Shown here: positions 17,180 to 24,976 of the stretch, in pieces
Position numbering within the stretch: the first letter of the stretch is position 1
Layout: each line of letters starts with the position of its first letter
Made by a program: the position numbers and the translations under genes
Source: Chitinophaga niabensis
Lineage (GTDB): Bacteria; Bacteroidota; Bacteroidia; Chitinophagales; Chitinophagaceae
Assembly (NCBI RefSeq): GCF_900129465.1
Contig: NZ_FSRA01000002.1
Coordinates: forward strand, 1,426,001 to 1,490,000
Direction: 5' to 3'
Length of the DNA stretch: 64,000 nucleotides
The notes under the pieces: model-generated
Told to the model about the DNA's origin: nothing
Seen by the model: the letters and a program-made list of their open reading frames with translations, nothing else
Database searches by the model: none

Positions 17180-18100
17180 TTATGATCCGGGGCGTGCTGC
17201 AATAATACCAAATGGAGTGATCACTAATTCTTTAAATGCTTTACCGGAAGGTAAGCCTTCGCTGCTTTTCGTCCAGCTGTTTGCGTAATTATCAGACTTA
17301 TAAATACCATCCCATTGGCAGGCAATTAACCGCAGGCCGATATTCATTATCTGGAAAGTATATACTGCAGGTAAACCAGCATCTGCTTTTAACCAACTGG
17401 CTCCGGCATCACTCGTTTTCCATACTCTGCCGGGTCCTTCATAAGACATTACGAACACATACTTTCCATTGGTGGAGATGTTATGTACAGAAGCCCTGCG
17501 ATAGATGAACTGCCAGTATTCTCCTTTATTCAATGAAAGGAATATGCCATCAGCACCGGCTACATAGATCTTGCCATCCATAGATGTAATGCCATTGATC
17601 TGCCGCCGTGGAAAAATATTCCGCCAGGTTTTGCCTTTATCTGTTGAAATGTAAATACCATTATTCGTTCCTGCAATGACCCTGTCTTCAAATGCATGGA
17701 TACAACGAACAGTGGAATCCGTTAGTCCTGTGTTAGAAGCACGCCAGCTCCGGCCATTATCTTCAGAGATGAACATGCCATGTTTGAAACTGCCTAAGAA
17801 GATCTTGTTTTCAAAGATCTCCAGAGCATCGACTTTGATATTTTTAGGAAGACCCTGATTAGATGCCTGCCAGGTATTGAGTTCATCCCGGCTCACAAAT
17901 ACACCATGCGCCTGCGTACCTGCAAGCACTACACCTTTCGCATATGCAAGATCATTTACCACAGCTGCCTGTGGAAAACCTTCATCCATTCTTTTCCAGA
18001 TGTTACCCGAATCTTTGGATAGGAATATTCTACCGTCCTGTGCTGATGCAATGTTGCATATGAGGCTAAAGAAGGCAATCACTAAAAATACTCTCGGCAT
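17180..18100 (-). CDS. Secreted Asp-box (BNR-like) repeat protein
   Basis: A 306-residue protein with a signal peptide (about 1-20, ending IASA). It contains six or so repeats with Asp-box character (LSKDSGNIWKRM, ISEDNGRSWRAS, ISTDKGKTWRNI, KTSDAGASWLKA, KSDNYANSWTKS), consistent with a single beta-propeller. Such repeats occur in sialidases and in GH74, but no catalytic Arg triad or GH74 Asp motif is visible, so it is probably a binding or scaffold protein in the periplasm or outside the cell. It lies alone on the minus strand, divergent from the DUF3857 genes. It shares only the fold with the GH74-like protein at 9891. Confidence 0.72.
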   Translation of the reverse strand: MPRVFLVIAFFSLICNIASAQDGRIFLSKDSGNIWKRMDEGFPQAAVVNDLAYAKGVVLAGTQAHGVFVSRDELNTWQASNQGLPKNIKVDALEIFENKIFLGSFKHGMFISEDNGRSWRASNTGLTDSTVRCIHAFEDRVIAGTNNGIYISTDKGKTWRNIFPRRQINGITSMDGKIYVAGADGIFLSLNKGEYWQFIYRRASVHNISTNGKYVFVMSYEGPGRVWKTSDAGASWLKADAGLPAVYTFQIMNIGLRLIACQWDGIYKSDNYANSWTKSSEGLPSGKAFKELVITPFGIIAARPGS

Positions 18101-18259
18101 GCCTAAGCTACATTTTTTACGAAAATATAAACTGTGCAGCGAATTAGGGAACCTAACAAGCTATTTTTTTCTGGTGCGGAACGTTACATATCTATTATGG
18201 TAATGAGTCTATAAGATATAATATATTTTGTATCTTTATAACTCTTATACCTGGAAAAT

Positions 18260-20137
18260 ATGCAAATCTCAGTTAAGTGCTTGTACCTCAGCGTACTATT
18301 ATGTGTCGGGCACCACGTTACCTATGCAGAGGAGGATAAAAACATTGTGATCCGGGAACGGAAGGAGCGTTATGAGTTTGTGAAAGGAGATAACCGGAAC
18401 CCTGTACTCGTGAAACAAAATTTCTCTACTACTTATCGTTGTGATGAATTCCGCGGAAGCATCCCCTATACTGAGTTCTACGATGTGAACAGCACGGTGG
18501 GTGAAGTAAAGGTATATGTGAATGGCGAACGTGTTAAATCCATCAAACCGGAACACCGCTATCATTCCATAGATGGCTTCTTTTTCTCTGATGCCAGGGT
18601 TTGCGGCTTCATGCTGCCACTGGAGAAGAAAGGCACCGAAAGCAGGGTGGAACTGGAGAAAACGATCCTTGATCCCCGTTATTTCACGAGTGTTTATTTT
18701 AATGAAGACTTCTTCATGGAAGGGAAAGAGGTAACCCTCATCGTTCCCCGCTGGATGCACCTGGAGATCAAAGAGCTGAATTTTGATGGTGCAGGCATCA
18801 TTAAGAACGTAACGTTCGATGAAAAGAACCAGGCAGACGTATATACCTATACGATGAAGAACATGCCGGCGGCTGCACATGAATCTTATGCTCCCGGCCC
18901 CAGTTATGTGTATCCGCATCTGCTGGTATGCAGTCATTCTGCTGATGGGAATGAGGGTAAGATCACTTATTTCGGTAGCGTGAAAGACCTCTATGCCTGG
19001 TATAGCAGCCTGGTGAAGGAGATCGGGAACGAAAAGGAACTGGTGAAAGCAAAGGCGCTGGACATCACTAAGGATGCAAAGGATAACCTGGCGAAGATCA
19101 AAGCAGTATACACCTGGATGCAGGAAAATATCCGCTACATCGCGTTTGAAGATGGCATTGCGGGGTTCCGTCCTGCTAAAGCGCAGGAGGTGTTGGAAAA
19201 GAAATACGGGGATTGTAAAGGCATGGCCAATCTCACAAAAGAGATGCTGGTGGCTTTAGGCATAGATGCCCGTTTATGCTGGATCGGCACACGCCATATC
19301 GCTTATGATTATTCTACACCTACCCTGTCTGTAGACAATCACATGATCTGTGCTGTAATACTGGATGGCAAGCAGTACTTCCTGGATGCCACGGAAACAT
19401 ACATCGGCTTTGATCAATATGCAGAACGTATCCAGGGCAGGCAGGTGCTGATAGAAAACGGGGAACAGTTTTCACTCTCTAATATCCCTAAGCGCACATA
19501 TGATCAGAATAAACAGATCGAGAAAAGGACCTTACGCATTGAAGGAAATAACCTGGTAGGTGTGGCTGGTCACCAGATCACAGGAGAAAGCACGGAAAGC
19601 ATCCTGAGCGCAGCGCATAGCATCAAGAAAGAAAACATGAAAGAGGCGCTGCAGCAATATCTTACAGAAGATAACCGCCTGTATGGCATCTCCAATCTTA
19701 CAACTTCCGACCTGCACGACTGGAGCACAGACCTTACCATGAACTATGATGTACTCCATAAGGATGCGGTGAATAGTTTTGGAGACGATATTTACGTAGA
19801 CCTTGAGTTTCGGAAAGAATTCGACGATTCAGATATTGATACCACCAAACGTAAGAACGACTTCTGGCTGAATTACAAACGGCAGGTGGTACAGGAAACC
19901 ACACTGGCCATTCCCGCAGGATTTAAAGTAAAATCATTGCCCCCGGCGCTTTCTATCGACAATACCAAATACACTTTTAAGGCCGCATATGTGCAGAAAG
20001 CAGATCAGATCGTATACCGGAAGGAGATCACGATCAAGGATACGCACATCCGCCGCATTGAATTCAGTAAATGGAACGACGATATCAAACAATTGAAACA
20101 GGCCTACCTGGAACAGATCACACTTACTAAAAAATAA
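18260..20137 (+). CDS. DUF3857/transglutaminase-like exported protein
   Basis: A 625-residue protein with a signal peptide (about 1-23). The N-terminal half is a DUF3857-type beta domain. The central domain is a transglutaminase-like fold with a visible triad: Cys319 (YGDCKGMANL), His361 (VDNHMICAV) and Asp376 (FLDATE). Such Bacteroidota proteins are widespread, periplasmic or surface-exposed, and may act as Cys peptidases or amide-forming enzymes; the substrate is unknown. The next gene starts six bases after its stop and encodes a related protein without the catalytic Cys, so the two probably work as a pair. Confidence 0.85.
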   Translation: MQISVKCLYLSVLLCVGHHVTYAEEDKNIVIRERKERYEFVKGDNRNPVLVKQNFSTTYRCDEFRGSIPYTEFYDVNSTVGEVKVYVNGERVKSIKPEHRYHSIDGFFFSDARVCGFMLPLEKKGTESRVELEKTILDPRYFTSVYFNEDFFMEGKEVTLIVPRWMHLEIKELNFDGAGIIKNVTFDEKNQADVYTYTMKNMPAAAHESYAPGPSYVYPHLLVCSHSADGNEGKITYFGSVKDLYAWYSSLVKEIGNEKELVKAKALDITKDAKDNLAKIKAVYTWMQENIRYIAFEDGIAGFRPAKAQEVLEKKYGDCKGMANLTKEMLVALGIDARLCWIGTRHIAYDYSTPTLSVDNHMICAVILDGKQYFLDATETYIGFDQYAERIQGRQVLIENGEQFSLSNIPKRTYDQNKQIEKRTLRIEGNNLVGVAGHQITGESTESILSAAHSIKKENMKEALQQYLTEDNRLYGISNLTTSDLHDWSTDLTMNYDVLHKDAVNSFGDDIYVDLEFRKEFDDSDIDTTKRKNDFWLNYKRQVVQETTLAIPAGFKVKSLPPALSIDNTKYTFKAAYVQKADQIVYRKEITIKDTHIRRIEFSKWNDDIKQLKQAYLEQITLTKK

Positions 20138-20143
20138 TTCCGC

Positions 20144-22354
20144 ATGAAAAGCATGATGACCCTGTGTATGGGTATGCTGTTATTTGTAACTGGTGTAATG
20201 GCACAGGATAATGCCCCTGCCGCATGGGATGTAAAAGGAGAAGTTCGCTACAAGCGGCGCATCCTTGAAATAAAAGACCAGGTATGGGGCTGGGACCTGC
20301 CGGCCTTTAAAAAACGTGCGATACCGGATGAATATAAAAATGAATCTGCGGTGGTGCTGGCTAAACATGTGGACCTCCGCACGTTTGATGATGACCATGA
20401 GATCCACCGTACGGTGCGTGTGCTGCTGAAGATCAACGACAAGGCAGCATTGGAAGCGTATTCCGAATTCACCTTTAACCAGTATGAGCTGGAAAGCATG
20501 GGACAGGTGCTGGACCCCTTCGATAAATTCACCACTATGAACTATGTGGGTGTGCGGATCTATAAACCGGATGGCAAAATGCGGGAGATCTATTCGGACG
20601 AAGCAGTGGTAACGGAAGTGGACAGGCGCAGTAAAAAGGTGCGGAAGCTGGCCATTCCCGATCTGCAGGTGGGAGACCTGGTGGAATACTTTCTCCGGAG
20701 CGAAAGATATGTGAACCATCAGAATGCTTATACGGAAGAGCTGTTTGTACTCGGAGATGAGGAGCCGGTGATGGAATACTCTGTACATGTGGAAGCATGG
20801 AAGCGGGTATTTGCACTGGAATACCTGGCCATGAACGGAGCGCCCGATTTTAAAGAGGATATAGACGATCAGATGATGCGGCTGGACCTGCTGGTGAAGA
20901 ACATCCCGCCGCAACCGGTTAAATTATGGATGAACCCCTTCCGCCAGATACCCATGATCCGCCTGCATCTTTGTATTGGGATCCGTCGTGAAATGCCGGG
21001 GCGCCGCAAGGAAGGGACCATTTACAGGAACCCTAATTCACTCAAGGTAAAAGGAGAAAGCAGGACGGAGCTGGGAAATGCGGTGAATATGGCAGGGAAG
21101 GCTACGTTGCCTTACCTGGATGAAGTGAACCGGCAGATCAAAGAGTACAAAAAGGAACATTCGAACGTAACAGACGAACAGCTGGCAGCCTATATATATT
21201 ACCTGGTACGCTATATAGGATTGTACAGGGTGAAACCGGGTGATCCGATCTTTGTGGACCAGCGCCGTAACTATTCCCGCCTGAATGAACGGTACTTCCT
21301 GATCTATGTGAACTACCTGCTGGAGAAGAACAAGGTCCAGGCAGACTTTATTATGGTAACTCCCCGTTATGGTCCCTCACAGGAGCAGACCTTTGATACG
21401 GACGATTATAGCGTGGTGCTGAAAACAAAGGGTAATAAGCCCATGTTCATGAGCGGGGAAGGTATTTTCTCCAACGCATACTACGTTCCCAATCAGTTTG
21501 AAGGACAGAAAGCGCCTGTTGTAAAATGGGGAGATGCTTTTGCGGAGGAAGAGATCCCGCTCAGCCCGGCATCGGCCAATAAACAATCAGAGCATTATAA
21601 GATCAGTTTTGGCAAGAGCGACCTCCAGCAACTGGAAATTGAACGCAGCAGCGCTGTGACCGGTCATTTTAAACCAGACATCCAGCGGAACCTGCTCCTG
21701 TTTGAGGATTATTACGACGAGGAGCGCAAAGCGCTGGGGATCAAAGAATCTTTCATGGAAGAGTTTGCGGACAGTAAAAAGAACCGCTCGCTGGCAGAGG
21801 AGTATCGCAGTGCTTTCGATAAAGCGCGGAAAGAGGTGAAAGAGGCCTTCTTTTCAGAGATAAAGGAACAGTTTGACAAAGCCCCGGAATCACTTGATAA
21901 TTATAAGGTGTTGAAAATGGGCCTGCGCCATACCGATCCTGAGGTGGCTTATACTACCAGCTTTAAAATGAACGGGTTCATGAAGAAGGCAGGTAATAAT
22001 TATATCCTCGATGCAGGTAAACTGATTGGTTCGCAGATGAGTATCAAACCTTCCCAGCGGGAAAGGAAAGCAGATGTGCATATGCCATTTGCCCGGATGT
22101 TTGAATATTATATAGAACTCAACATCCCTGCAGGATATACCGTGGAGGGGGCAGATAAGCTGACGAGGAACATTGATAATGAATGGGGTAGTTTTATTGT
22201 GACCACAGATAGTAAGGATGGCAAACTGATCATTGAGGTGAAGAAGGTGTATAAGAGTGCCATAGTACCTGCAGCGAAATGGCCGCTGCTGCTGCAAATG
22301 ATCGACTCGGCTGAGGAATTTCAGCAGCAGAAGGTGTTGTTAAAGAAGGCATAA
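20144..22354 (+). CDS. DUF3857 protein with degenerate transglutaminase domain
   Basis: A 736-residue exported protein (signal peptide about 1-20, ending VMA). It has the same layout as the gene before it: DUF3857-like N-terminal half (HEIHRTVRVLLKINDKA), a central domain and a beta-rich C-terminal part. Where the partner has YGDCKGMANL, this protein reads LNERYFLIYVNYLL, and the matching His and Asp are also not evident. Catalysis by the usual triad therefore looks impossible, and a binding or regulatory role is more likely. The six-base spacing to the upstream gene indicates one message. It is probably an old duplication. Confidence 0.8.
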   Translation: MKSMMTLCMGMLLFVTGVMAQDNAPAAWDVKGEVRYKRRILEIKDQVWGWDLPAFKKRAIPDEYKNESAVVLAKHVDLRTFDDDHEIHRTVRVLLKINDKAALEAYSEFTFNQYELESMGQVLDPFDKFTTMNYVGVRIYKPDGKMREIYSDEAVVTEVDRRSKKVRKLAIPDLQVGDLVEYFLRSERYVNHQNAYTEELFVLGDEEPVMEYSVHVEAWKRVFALEYLAMNGAPDFKEDIDDQMMRLDLLVKNIPPQPVKLWMNPFRQIPMIRLHLCIGIRREMPGRRKEGTIYRNPNSLKVKGESRTELGNAVNMAGKATLPYLDEVNRQIKEYKKEHSNVTDEQLAAYIYYLVRYIGLYRVKPGDPIFVDQRRNYSRLNERYFLIYVNYLLEKNKVQADFIMVTPRYGPSQEQTFDTDDYSVVLKTKGNKPMFMSGEGIFSNAYYVPNQFEGQKAPVVKWGDAFAEEEIPLSPASANKQSEHYKISFGKSDLQQLEIERSSAVTGHFKPDIQRNLLLFEDYYDEERKALGIKESFMEEFADSKKNRSLAEEYRSAFDKARKEVKEAFFSEIKEQFDKAPESLDNYKVLKMGLRHTDPEVAYTTSFKMNGFMKKAGNNYILDAGKLIGSQMSIKPSQRERKADVHMPFARMFEYYIELNIPAGYTVEGADKLTRNIDNEWGSFIVTTDSKDGKLIIEVKKVYKSAIVPAAKWPLLLQMIDSAEEFQQQKVLLKKA

Positions 22355-22396
22355 ACGAAATTTTTTGCAGAAAACAATTAATTAATAGAAAAAAAA

Positions 22397-22427
22397 TTGT
22401 ACAAGGAAAAAAATAATTTTATCTTTG
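22397..22427 (+). promoter_or_regulatory. Bacteroidota promoter, good match
   Basis: TTG at 22397-22399, a 20-base spacer and TATCTTTG at 22420-22427 match the -33/-7 consensus with a perfect TAnnTTTG. Transcription would start near 22434, just before the tiny ORF at 22452 and its terminator at 22574. Confidence 0.6.
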
Positions 22428-22451
22428 TTTCATAAACAAACAAAAAACAGA

Positions 22452-22535
22452 ATGTCCCGCAATTGTACATATCAAATTAAGGTCTCAAAACGCACGCTCA
22501 AGCAGGCGATGGGACTATTGCGGACTGGTTTATAA
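22452..22535 (+). CDS. Possible 27-residue basic peptide
   Basis: The ATG at 22452 opens 27 codons (MSRNCTYQIKVSKRTLKQAM then GLLRTGL) before TAA at 22533. The peptide is basic, with no membrane segment. It lies about 18 bases after the expected transcription start and ends 38 bases before the terminator, which is where a leader peptide or small gene would be. Without codon statistics or homologues, chance cannot be excluded. Confidence 0.35.
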   Translation: MSRNCTYQIKVSKRTLKQAMGLLRTGL

Positions 22536-22573
22536 CTGGAGTTAACAGATAAAAGTTATCAAAAAGATATAAC

Positions 22574-22608
22574 AAGGGTCCTGCAGAAAAAGCTGGACCC
22601 TTTTTTTT
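22574..22608 (+). terminator. Rho-independent terminator
   Basis: AAGGGTCC (22574-22581) pairs with GGACCCTT (22595-22602) around a 13-base loop, followed by a run of eight T to 22608. It ends the small unit that starts near 22434. Confidence 0.85.
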
Positions 22609-22655
22609 GTGCTGATGGATAAAGATTTGAACAACAAGGTACTGTCAGGAGAGCG

Positions 22656-22727
22656 ATGCGCGAAGCGTGCATCAACAGGGATCTGTATGCGATACAATCC
22701 CGGCGGAATAGGTATGTTATGATGTAA
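22656..22727 (+). CDS. Possible 23-residue peptide
   Basis: A short frame, MREACINRDLYAIQSRRNRY then VMM, lies between two terminators (22608 and 22753). It repeats the layout of the unit just upstream, small ORF then hairpin, but I see no clear promoter. It may be only part of an untranslated RNA ending at 22785. Confidence 0.2.
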   Translation: MREACINRDLYAIQSRRNRYVMM

Positions 22728-22752
22728 ACGAAAAGTTTAACGTTATATTAAG

Positions 22753-22785
22753 GCCCGGTCCGCTGAAAAGCGCACCGGGCTTTTT
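22753..22785 (+). terminator. Rho-independent terminator
   Basis: GCCCGGT (22753-22759) pairs with ACCGGGC (22774-22780); an inner GCT/AGC pairing tightens the loop, and five T follow. This is the second terminator within 180 bases. The remaining 87 bases to the DinB gene show no other structure. Confidence 0.8.
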
Positions 22786-22872
22786 GTTGTGGTATGGAAA
22801 TTGACAAGAATGAACATCTATATATAAACATGGTAAGCGTCTGAAAAGGCGATTGCCCCAAAAACAAGAGGT

Positions 22873-23439
22873 ATGAGAAACGTTGTACAATTCGTAAGAG
22901 AGGCCCTGATAAACAACTTTCGGGAACTGGACCAATGGTTCAAAGAGGATGCAGGTTTACTGCATTATAAACCCTCCGAGGAATCATGGAACATCCGCGA
23001 GGTATTGGAACACATTAGTCTTACCAACTATTTCCTGTTACTGACAATTAATAAAAGTACCCGGAGAGCGCTGGATAGGAAGCTTGACGGTCTCATTATA
23101 ATGCCACCGCATGATTACGAGGAAAAATTCCGCCAGATCGAGATTGTGAGCAGCAAGTCGTTCGGCTGGGTAAATCCCGCACACCTGGAACCTACAGGAA
23201 ACAAGGACCTGGATGAGGTGCGGTCCGTACTCAAGCAACAGTTTGCACAATGCATGTATAACCTGAGCCTGCTCAAGAACGGAGAAGGCAGACTGGTGAA
23301 TACCATGATGACAGTAAACAACCTGGGTAAGCTGGATATCTATCAGTATATCTACTTCCTCACCAAACATATAGAAAGACATCAGGCACAAATGCGGGAA
23401 TTGCGCGAACAATTTGAAGAAAGCGCCGTGATGATCTGA
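22873..23439 (+). CDS. DinB-family protein
   Basis: A 188-residue protein of the DinB/YfiT four-helix-bundle superfamily. The three metal ligands expected in the family are present: His47 (EVLEHIS) and His166 with His170 (KHIERHQ). The N-terminal stretch with WNIREVLEHI is also typical. Members are metal-dependent hydrolases or thiol transferases (for example of bacillithiol); the substrate here is unknown. It stands alone between terminators at 22785 and 23476, so it is probably a single-gene unit. Confidence 0.85.
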   Translation: MRNVVQFVREALINNFRELDQWFKEDAGLLHYKPSEESWNIREVLEHISLTNYFLLLTINKSTRRALDRKLDGLIIMPPHDYEEKFRQIEIVSSKSFGWVNPAHLEPTGNKDLDEVRSVLKQQFAQCMYNLSLLKNGEGRLVNTMMTVNNLGKLDIYQYIYFLTKHIERHQAQMRELREQFEESAVMI

Positions 23440-23475
23440 AACGTAAATACGCAAAAAGGTAAGAGTCAACCCTTG

Positions 23476-23505
23476 GCCCTCGCTTTTAGCGAGGGCTTTT
23501 TGTTT
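23476..23505 (+). terminator. Rho-independent terminator after the DinB gene
   Basis: GCCCTCGCT at 23476-23484 folds back on AGCGAGGGC at 23488-23496 with a 3-base loop, followed by TTTTTGTTT. It lies 36 bases after the DinB-family stop codon. Confidence 0.88.
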
Positions 23506-23537
23506 GCATTCGGTTAAACATTTTAAAACTTAAAACA

Positions 23538-23717
23538 ATGAGGTCTAAACATAAAGACGAAAGACTGAGCCGCTTAGCGGCATTATCCCTGAACTACAAC
23601 GTCAGGTTCGATGGCCAGTATGACGACCAGGGCAGTAAATTACTGCTTGCACTGCTGGCGAATACGAGGCCTGTAAGAAAAGACAAGATCAGGAAAAGGA
23701 AAAAAGATCAAACGTAG
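23538..23717 (+). CDS. Small basic protein, 59 residues
   Basis: An ORF from ATG at 23538 to TAG at 23715. It begins MRSKHKDERLSRLAALSLNY and ends in a strongly basic tail (RPVRKDKIRKRKKDQT). There is no signal peptide or Cys. The codon choices resemble the neighbours, and the ORF sits between the DinB terminator and the AAA ATPase gene, 97 bases before the latter. It may be a small nucleic-acid-binding or ribosome-associated protein, but no family was recognised. Confidence 0.5.
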   Translation: MRSKHKDERLSRLAALSLNYNVRFDGQYDDQGSKLLLALLANTRPVRKDKIRKRKKDQT

Positions 23718-23732
23718 GAGAAACTTTGGCAA

Positions 23733-23806
23733 GGAATCTGCATTAACAGATATGCAGATTCCCTTAGCCGGCAAAAACGGACCCTGCGTTTTAACCAATA
23801 AACGCA
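23733..23806 (+). promoter_or_regulatory. Two hairpins in the leader of the AAA ATPase gene
   Basis: GGAATCTGCAT (23733-23743) is a perfect inverted copy of 23752-23762, with an 8-base loop. A second stem pairs TGCGTTT (23785-23791) with AAACGCA (23800-23806), ending nine bases before the ATG at 23815. The first covers the alternative ATG at 23752, which argues against that start. There is no T run, so this looks more like leader control or mRNA processing than a terminator. Confidence 0.4.
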
Positions 23807-23814
23807 TTCCACTA

Positions 23815-24882
23815 ATGGAAAATAAGCAATTACAAAATATACTTATCAACGCGAATCTAACGGATAGCTATTACTTCGATAGTAAAACATTCTATTGCGA
23901 TTGCTTTGGTACACTGCCCAATATCAGTTCCATCTACCAGGTAGATTACCTGAAAGCGGCCAATGAGATCAAAACGGCTTTTGCTGATAAGATAGATGAG
24001 ATCTATACCCATCGCACCTATGACCGTTCCCATAAAAAATATGAGCATTACAGGGTGATCGTTGTGATGAAAGAAACCGTGCTGGTTGAACTGGGTAGCG
24101 CTTACGCAGAGATCCTGCATGGCCCGGACAATATGGAACTGGTGGAAGCACTCACCCAATTCATGCTGCAGTTCAAACAAAGGCAGAAACGTAAAAGTCA
24201 TGAGATCAACCTGGTGGTTAGAGCCGGTGGCGACCTGGCCCTGAAAAGCCTGGAGATCAAAAAAACAAAGCTGGCCCTGGAATTATTTTATGAGGATGAC
24301 TTCCAGTATATCGACCAGTTGATCGTAAAACGGCTGAACACCCTTAAGGAAAAGGGATTGGTATTGCTGCACGGTAAACCGGGAACAGGGAAAACAACCT
24401 ATCTCCGGCACCTGATCTGCAAGCTCCGGAAAAGAGTGATGTTCCTTTCACCTGCTGTGGCAGGTAACATCATGCAACCTGAATTCATTGAGCTGCTGAT
24501 GGACCATCCGGATAGTATTCTGGTGATTGAAGACGCAGAGAACGTGTTAATGGACCGGCGGCTTTCAAACAACTCCTCTGTTTCTAACCTCCTGAACCTC
24601 TCCGATGGTTTACTGGCGGATTGCCTGAATGTACAGGTGATCTGTACTTTCAACAGCGCACTGTCTGAAATAGATAATGCATTATTGCGGAAAGGAAGGT
24701 TAATTGCGCAGTATGAGTTCAAACCCTTATCTGCGTATAAAGCTTCGCAGCTTTCGCAGCACCTGGGTTTTGATACGATCATCAAAAGGCCGATGAGCCT
24801 GGCGGAGATCACACATCAGCATGATCCCGCATTTGAAAAACAAATTGAACAGATCGGTTTTAGAACGGCTGTTCAGGTATAA
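23815..24882 (+). CDS. AAA-family ATPase with unassigned N-terminal domain
   Basis: A 355-residue protein. Residues 1-170 form a domain I do not recognise, mixed alpha/beta with a Tyr/Lys/His-rich stretch (THRTYDRSHKKYEHYRV). Residues 175-355 are an AAA module with Walker A (GKPGTGKTT, 187-195), Walker B (ILVIEDAE, 235-242), a sensor-1 Asn (TFNS, Asn280) and a likely arginine finger (RKGRL, Arg295). The compact AAA core resembles the group near BCS1. It may remodel a protein partner; none is apparent from the neighbours, although the small basic ORF just upstream is a candidate. An ATG at 23752 is possible but lies in a hairpin. Confidence 0.78.
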   Translation: MENKQLQNILINANLTDSYYFDSKTFYCDCFGTLPNISSIYQVDYLKAANEIKTAFADKIDEIYTHRTYDRSHKKYEHYRVIVVMKETVLVELGSAYAEILHGPDNMELVEALTQFMLQFKQRQKRKSHEINLVVRAGGDLALKSLEIKKTKLALELFYEDDFQYIDQLIVKRLNTLKEKGLVLLHGKPGTGKTTYLRHLICKLRKRVMFLSPAVAGNIMQPEFIELLMDHPDSILVIEDAENVLMDRRLSNNSSVSNLLNLSDGLLADCLNVQVICTFNSALSEIDNALLRKGRLIAQYEFKPLSAYKASQLSQHLGFDTIIKRPMSLAEITHQHDPAFEKQIEQIGFRTAVQV

Positions 24883-24932
24883 AGAACATGAACTCCAGGT
24901 TTTATGCCTGGTAGTTATAATATGAATCATCA

Positions 24933-24960
24933 GAGCAGACTGCTATTTAGCAGTCTGCTC
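24933..24960. terminator. Perfect hairpin between AAA and RtcB genes
   Basis: GAGCAGACTGCT (24933-24944) and AGCAGTCTGCTC (24949-24960) form a 12-bp perfect stem with a 4-base ATTT loop. There is no T tract after it, so it could be a weak terminator, an mRNA stabiliser or a protein-binding palindrome 16 bases before the RtcB start. A shorter CCAGG/CCTGG pairing lies at 24895-24911. Confidence 0.45.
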
Positions 24961-24976
24961 ATTGTAAGTTAACAAT

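Larger units (their letters stand above)
22434..22608 (+). ncRNA. Small transcription unit (structured RNA or leader-peptide RNA)
   Basis: A good promoter ends at 22427 and a strong terminator ends at 22608, so a transcript of about 170 bases is expected. Inside it CCGCAAT (22457-22463) pairs with ATTGCGG (22517-22523), and a 27-codon ORF (22452-22535) overlaps that fold. No known riboswitch or 6S/tmRNA/SRP feature was recognised. It could be a regulatory small RNA or a message for the small peptide. The upstream gene ends at 22354 and nothing else is in this gap. Confidence 0.45.

Noticed and set aside
17079..17288. 69-codon plus-strand frame between two minus-strand genes
   Set aside because: Overlaps the 3' end of the Asp-box gene by over 100 bases and shows no conserved features.
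20180..20914. 244-codon minus-strand frame
   Set aside because: Opposite the second DUF3857 gene; biased His/Phe/Ile content typical of an antisense shadow.
22801..22828. E. coli-like -35/-10 promoter (TTGACA, TATAAA, 16-base spacer)
   Set aside because: Bacteroidota primary sigma factors do not use this pattern; the match in AT-rich sequence may be chance.
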